This document shows, piece by piece, positions 7,120 through 10,010 of a stretch of DNA of 10,010 bases; the stretch's first letter is position 1, and the number at the start of each line of letters is the position of its first letter. Made by a program: the position numbers and the translations under genes. The notes under the pieces were generated by a model, which was not told the origin of the DNA, made no database searches, and saw only the letters and a program-made list of their open reading frames with translations. This stretch comes from Comamonas sp. (GTDB lineage: Bacteria > Pseudomonadota > Gammaproteobacteria > Burkholderiales > Burkholderiaceae_C): positions 1-10,010 of the forward strand of contig JAFAIY010000608.1 of assembly GCA_019236485.1 (NCBI GenBank), given 5' to 3'.

Positions 7120-8157
7120 ATGAAGAAGACTTTCATCGCCATGGCTGCGGCCCTGGCCGGCACCGGTGCGGCCTACGCTCAGAGCAATGTGCAGCTGACC
7201 GGCTTGGCCGATATGTATGCCGGCTCCGTCAAGATGGCCGGCCAGGACCGCAAGTCGGTCGTGGGCTCCGGCGGCATGACCACCTCCTGGTGGGGCCTGA
7301 AGGGTACCGAAGACCTGGGCAGCGGCCTGAAGGTCGACTTCAACATCACCGCCTTCATGCGCATGGACACCGGCGAACCCGGCCGCTTCCCCGGCGACAG
7401 CTTCTTCTCGCGCGATGCCAACATCGGCCTGAACGGCAGCTTCGGCCGCATCGGCCTGGGCCGCGACAAGGCCCCCAACTTCCTGCCCACCATTCTGACC
7501 AACCCCTTTGGCGATTCGTTCACCATCTCGCCCCTGGTGCTGCACGCCAACACGCCCACCGCAGCCTGGGGCGGCGCCCGCCTGACCACGCCCGCCGATA
7601 CCGGCTGGAGCAATATGCTGGTCTACACGACGCCCAACTTCAGCGGCCTGACCGCCAATGTGTACTACCAGTTCGGCGAGCAATCGACTGCCGGCAACAA
7701 GAGCAAGAAGAACGTGGGCGTGAACGCCCTGTACTCCAGCGGCCCCCTGAGCCTGACCGCTTTCTACGAGCGCGACCAGATCACCAACCCCGGCAACGGC
7801 GTCGTCATGCCCACCAAGACCGACTGGATGCTCGGCGGCAGCTATGACTTCAGCGTGGTGAAGCTCTACGCAACCTATGGCCAGGCCAAGGTCAAGGATC
7901 TGGACAGCAAGAGCAAGACCTACTCGCTGGGCCTGGACATTCCCGTTGCCGGCACCCCCGGCACCGTCAAGGCTGCCGTGGCCCGCACCAAGTACGAGGC
8001 TGTGACCGACGCCACCCGCACCACCGCAACGCTGGGCTACGACCACTTCCTGTCCAAGCGCACCGATGTCTACACCGCCCTGATGTATGACCGCGTGAGC
8101 GATGCCGATCCCAAGACCGGCACCAGCCTGATCGCCGGCATCCGTCACCGCTTCTAA
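7120..8157 (+). CDS. Outer-membrane porin (Gram-negative general porin, Omp32-like)
   Basis: This is a trimeric, 16-strand diffusion porin of the betaproteobacterial class, 345 aa, within the family's usual 330-400. It has a Sec signal peptide MKKTFIAMAAALAGTGAAYA with cleavage after Ala20, and mature start QSNVQLTGLADMY. SWWGLKGTEDLGSGLKVDF matches the family's conserved second-strand region, and FGRIGLGRDKAPNF the usual strand before the constriction loop. The C-terminus IRHRF ends in Phe, the signal recognised by the BAM assembly machinery. Alternating hydrophobic/polar strands rich in Tyr, Gly and Thr run throughout. Codons are almost all C- or G-ending (AAG for Lys, CTG for Leu), more biased than in the efflux operon, as expected for an abundant protein. 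It is monocistronic, with a long leader and a strong terminator. The ion preference and solute cannot be read from the sequence; similarity to Delftia Omp32 is a family-level inference. Confidence 0.95.
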   Translation: MKKTFIAMAAALAGTGAAYAQSNVQLTGLADMYAGSVKMAGQDRKSVVGSGGMTTSWWGLKGTEDLGSGLKVDFNITAFMRMDTGEPGRFPGDSFFSRDANIGLNGSFGRIGLGRDKAPNFLPTILTNPFGDSFTISPLVLHANTPTAAWGGARLTTPADTGWSNMLVYTTPNFSGLTANVYYQFGEQSTAGNKSKKNVGVNALYSSGPLSLTAFYERDQITNPGNGVVMPTKTDWMLGGSYDFSVVKLYATYGQAKVKDLDSKSKTYSLGLDIPVAGTPGTVKAAVARTKYEAVTDATRTTATLGYDHFLSKRTDVYTALMYDRVSDADPKTGTSLIAGIRHRF

Positions 8158-8169
8158 GCGAGCGACGGC

Positions 8170-8188
8170 GGCGGGTCTGCTACCCGCC
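8170..8188. repeat. GC-rich hairpin after the porin stop
   Basis: GGCGGGT and ACCCGCC pair perfectly across a five-base loop (CTGCT), beginning 12 bp after the porin stop. There is no T run behind it. It may stabilise the 3' end of the porin mRNA or help the terminator that follows. Confidence 0.6.
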
Positions 8189-8194
8189 CCCCAG

Positions 8195-8225
8195 AAAAGC
8201 GAGGCCATGGCCTCGCTTTTTCTTT
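8195..8225 (+). terminator. Porin terminator, 26-bp perfect palindrome, possibly bidirectional
   Basis: Bases 8195-8220 form an exact palindrome: AAAAGCGAGGCC, then AT, then its reverse complement. It folds into a stem with a CATG loop and is followed on the plus strand by TTTTT-C-TTT. On the minus strand the stem's own TTTT precedes CTGG, so it can also end transcription of the convergent lipoprotein gene, whose stop lies about 25 bp away. Confidence 0.9.
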
Positions 8226-8245
8226 GGAACTTTCGGGGCCCCGGC

Positions 8246-8956
8246 CTATTTGGGCGCCGAGGCGTTCAGCAGCTGCAGGCGTCGCTCCGTTTGCGCGGCC
8301 ATCGCGGCATCGCCGGCCTGCTGCGCGGCCTTGAGCTGCAGCAGCAGCCAGGCCATCAGGGGGCGGCGCCACCCCTGGGCCGACGCGGTATCGACACCGA
8401 GCTGCAGCAGGCCTGGCGACGCGCCGCAGCCGCGCAGCAGCACGGCTGCGGCCAGCAGCCTGGACATGGGCTCCTTGATCGCGGCCACCGTCTCCAGCAG
8501 GCCGTCGTCCGCTGCGCCGCCCGCGGCCAGCCGCGCGGCCACGGCGCGCTGGGCCTGCGGCAGCAGTTCCAGATCCTGGGCCAGGGGCTGGGCCTGCAGA
8601 TAGCGCGCATAGGCCTGCTCCTCGGCCCTCGCATCCTGGGCCTGATATTCGGTGCAGCCGCTCCAGTCCAGGCTGGCCACCTGGGCCGCGCAACGCATCA
8701 GCTCCAGCTTGGCCGCCTGGTCCGGCCGGCCGGTGCTGGCCACGGCCTCGCGCGCTTTCTGCCACTGCAGGGTTTCGATGCGCTGCTGGCCCTGCAGATA
8801 GGCGGCGCTGGCTCTCTGGGCCGCGGCCTCGGCGTTCAAAGCCCAGTCGGGCGCCGGCGGCTGGTTGCCGCAGCCCGCAACCGCGACTACAGCCATAGCT
8901 GCCAGCGCTTTACACGCCTTGGCTGCCAGCGTTTTCTTATAAGAATCTGGGTTCAT
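8246..8956 (-). CDS. Putative lipoprotein of unknown function, partner of the MCE protein
   Basis: I do not recognise this family. The 236-aa product has a Lys-containing N-region, a hydrophobic segment at about 17-28 and a lipobox VAGC with Cys29. Gly30-Asn31 follows, with no inner-membrane-retention Asp at +2, so outer-membrane anchoring is likely. The mature part is Ala/Gln/Leu-rich and apparently all-helical, with helix pairs that could be TPR-like (for example 40-70, 105-145, 195-230), and three further cysteines (89, 101, 177). Its ATG overlaps the stop of the upstream MCE gene (ATGA), so the two are translationally coupled; a GGAG lies 11 bp before the start. Many MCE operons include an accessory lipoprotein, but this sequence does not look to me like the PqiC/DUF330 type. 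The role as a periplasmic or outer-membrane partner of the MCE protein is inference. It ends at the shared terminator. Confidence 0.85.
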   Translation of the reverse strand: MNPDSYKKTLAAKACKALAAMAVVAVAGCGNQPPAPDWALNAEAAAQRASAAYLQGQQRIETLQWQKAREAVASTGRPDQAAKLELMRCAAQVASLDWSGCTEYQAQDARAEEQAYARYLQAQPLAQDLELLPQAQRAVAARLAAGGAADDGLLETVAAIKEPMSRLLAAAVLLRGCGASPGLLQLGVDTASAQGWRRPLMAWLLLQLKAAQQAGDAAMAAQTERRLQLLNASAPK

Positions 8957-9993
8957 GGCAGTTTCAACTCCGGCTTATGGGCAAACGGCCATTTGCGCTG
9001 CAAATCGTTGAGCACCGACTCCAGCCGCAGCAGATTGCTCTCCACCTCGGCGCGCAAGGCGCCAAGATCCGTCGAAGCTTCGCGTGCATTGCTGCCTACC
9101 ACCTGCATATCGGCCAGCACGGCATCGACCTTGGCCATGCTCTTGCGGGTATCAGCCAGCAGGGCGTTGAGCTGTTCGACCGTGACGCGCACCTGGGGCA
9201 TGACCCCGTTGGCATCGAAGACCTGGCTGTCCGCGCGTGCCACCATGCGGTCCATGCGGCCCAGCACGGAGTTCGCCCGCTCCAGCAGCGCGCCCACCTT
9301 CTTCGCCTCTTCGTCGCTGCCCAGCACCACGCTCAGCGCACCGCCCTGGCCCTGCATGCGCTCGGCCAGCTTGCGCACCTCGGCCAGGGAAGCGCTGAGC
9401 GCCGAATCCGAGGCGGTCAAGGCCGCCATATTGGCCAGCAGCTCCTTGGCGGAATTGATGATCTGCGGCAGCTCGGCCATGGCATCGCCGCTGAGCACCG
9501 GGCGCACGGAGTCCGGCGGCAGCGGCGCATCGGTCAGCACCCCGCTATAGGCCTTGATGGTGGTGCCTCCGACAATTCCCTTGACCAGGGTGAAGACGCT
9601 GGACTGGCGCAGCCAATGGGCGTCCTTCTCGGGCACATCGACCAGGATGCGCACCGAGCCGTCTTCGGCCAGCTGGATCTCGCGCACCCGGCCTATGGGA
9701 AAGCCCGAGAACGTCATGTCCATGCCCGCGATCACGCCTTCGGAGTCGTCGGCGGTCAACACCAGGCGCTGCGTGGGCTCGAACACGCCGCGCGCATACA
9801 GCAGATAGCCGGCGGCGCCCAGGATCAGCAGCAGCGTCAGCAGCAGCAGCGCAGCCGCCTTGGCGCGCAGATGGGCCACGGGCTTGAGGTTGAGCAGCTC
9901 CTCGTCGATCAGTTGCTCCTCCGCCATCCGGGGTGCGGTCCCGCCCGTCGCCGACCCCGTCGGTCGCTCAGCATCGTGCCGGCTATCGATCAT
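8953..9993 (-). CDS. MlaD-family (MCE domain) lipid-transport substrate-binding protein
   Basis: This inner-membrane-anchored periplasmic protein carries one MCE domain, the module that forms hexameric rings for moving phospholipids or other lipids between membranes. The 346-aa product has a hydrophilic, acidic cytoplasmic N-terminus of about 45 residues, one TM helix at about 46-66 (LLLLTLLLILGAAGYLLYA), the MCE domain at about 75-152 (VIAGMDMTFSGFPIGRVREI and KGIVGGTTIKAYSG are typical), and a long predicted helical region at about 165-335 with heptad-like leucines. E. coli MlaD is only about 183 aa, so this is the longer MlaD-like type rather than the Mla ortholog. The start at 9993 is supported by GAGGA at 10001-10005, 7 bp upstream; Met23 is a weaker alternative. 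Upstream genes, presumably an ATPase and an MlaE-type permease, would lie past the window edge; the coupled lipoprotein gene lies downstream. Confidence 0.93.
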   Translation of the reverse strand: MIDSRHDAERPTGSATGGTAPRMAEEQLIDEELLNLKPVAHLRAKAAALLLLTLLLILGAAGYLLYARGVFEPTQRLVLTADDSEGVIAGMDMTFSGFPIGRVREIQLAEDGSVRILVDVPEKDAHWLRQSSVFTLVKGIVGGTTIKAYSGVLTDAPLPPDSVRPVLSGDAMAELPQIINSAKELLANMAALTASDSALSASLAEVRKLAERMQGQGGALSVVLGSDEEAKKVGALLERANSVLGRMDRMVARADSQVFDANGVMPQVRVTVEQLNALLADTRKSMAKVDAVLADMQVVGSNAREASTDLGALRAEVESNLLRLESVLNDLQRKWPFAHKPELKLP

Positions 9994-10000
9994 TGCTGCA

Positions 10001-10005
10001 TCCTC
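10001..10005 (-). promoter_or_regulatory. Ribosome-binding site of the MCE gene
   Basis: GAGGA on the minus strand, 7 bp before the ATG at 9993, decides for that start over the internal Met23. The adjoining TGATGA could hold the stop codon of an upstream gene, but too little of it is visible to tell. Confidence 0.6.
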
Positions 10006-10010
10006 ATCAG

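Noticed and set aside
6702..7163. Minus-strand frame of 153 codons across the porin leader
   Set aside because: It starts inside the porin coding region, has no ribosome-binding site and no domain-like sequence; high GC makes such open frames common.
7102..8208. 368-codon frame antisense to the whole porin gene
   Set aside because: Its Gly/Ala/Val/His-rich product is the expected mirror of a C-ending codon bias; the porin has a signal peptide, motifs and a ribosome-binding site.
8207..9550. 447-codon plus-strand frame opposite the lipoprotein and MCE genes
   Set aside because: Low-complexity Gln/Gly/Leu and Ser-rich shadow starting within the terminator palindrome; the minus-strand genes have a lipobox, TM helix and MCE domain.

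Overview
This window has high GC and dense, overlapping genes. It looks like chromosome from a betaproteobacterium, most likely the Comamonadaceae (Comamonas or Delftia type). The grounds are a porin of the Omp32-like, 16-strand betaproteobacterial class with a C-terminal phenylalanine, strong G/C preference at third codon positions, and a bacterial tRNA-Pro with an encoded CCA end. The assignment is inference; no ribosomal marker is present.

Bases 1-6414 (+ strand) hold a five-gene operon for a complete ABC-type tripartite efflux system. In order these are a periplasmic adaptor (YbhG/HlyD type, cut by the left window edge), a double-domain ATPase (YbhF type), two ABC-2 permeases (YbhS and YbhR types), and an outer-membrane channel lipoprotein (NodT/OprM type). 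Four of the genes join by ATGA or TGATG overlaps and the fifth follows after 5 bp, so they are probably co-translated. The ATPase is asymmetric: the first domain lacks the switch histidine and the second has a degenerate signature motif. Both defects fall in the same composite ATP site.

Bases 6415-7119 hold a tRNA-Pro(GGG) gene on the minus strand, with a TATAAT box upstream and a strong intrinsic terminator downstream, so it converges on the efflux operon. A gene-free stretch of about 518 bp follows. It contains two perfect AT-rich palindromes and probably the porin promoter.

Bases 7120-8157 (+) encode a secreted general porin with strongly biased codons, as expected of an abundant protein. 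It ends at tandem hairpins, one of them a 26-bp perfect palindrome, that it shares with the convergent minus-strand operon.

Bases 8246-9993 (-) carry an MCE (MlaD-family) protein with a long helical C-terminal part. It overlaps by ATGA with a small unrecognised lipoprotein. Together they look like the distal end of a phospholipid-transport ABC operon whose ATPase and permease would lie beyond the right edge.

Most of the window is thus cell-envelope transport. I see no phage, transposon, CRISPR or defence genes and no clearly new system. The items most worth a second look are the one-sided degeneracy of the ATPase, the palindromes upstream of the porin, the tRNA T-stem mismatch, and the MCE-lipoprotein pair.
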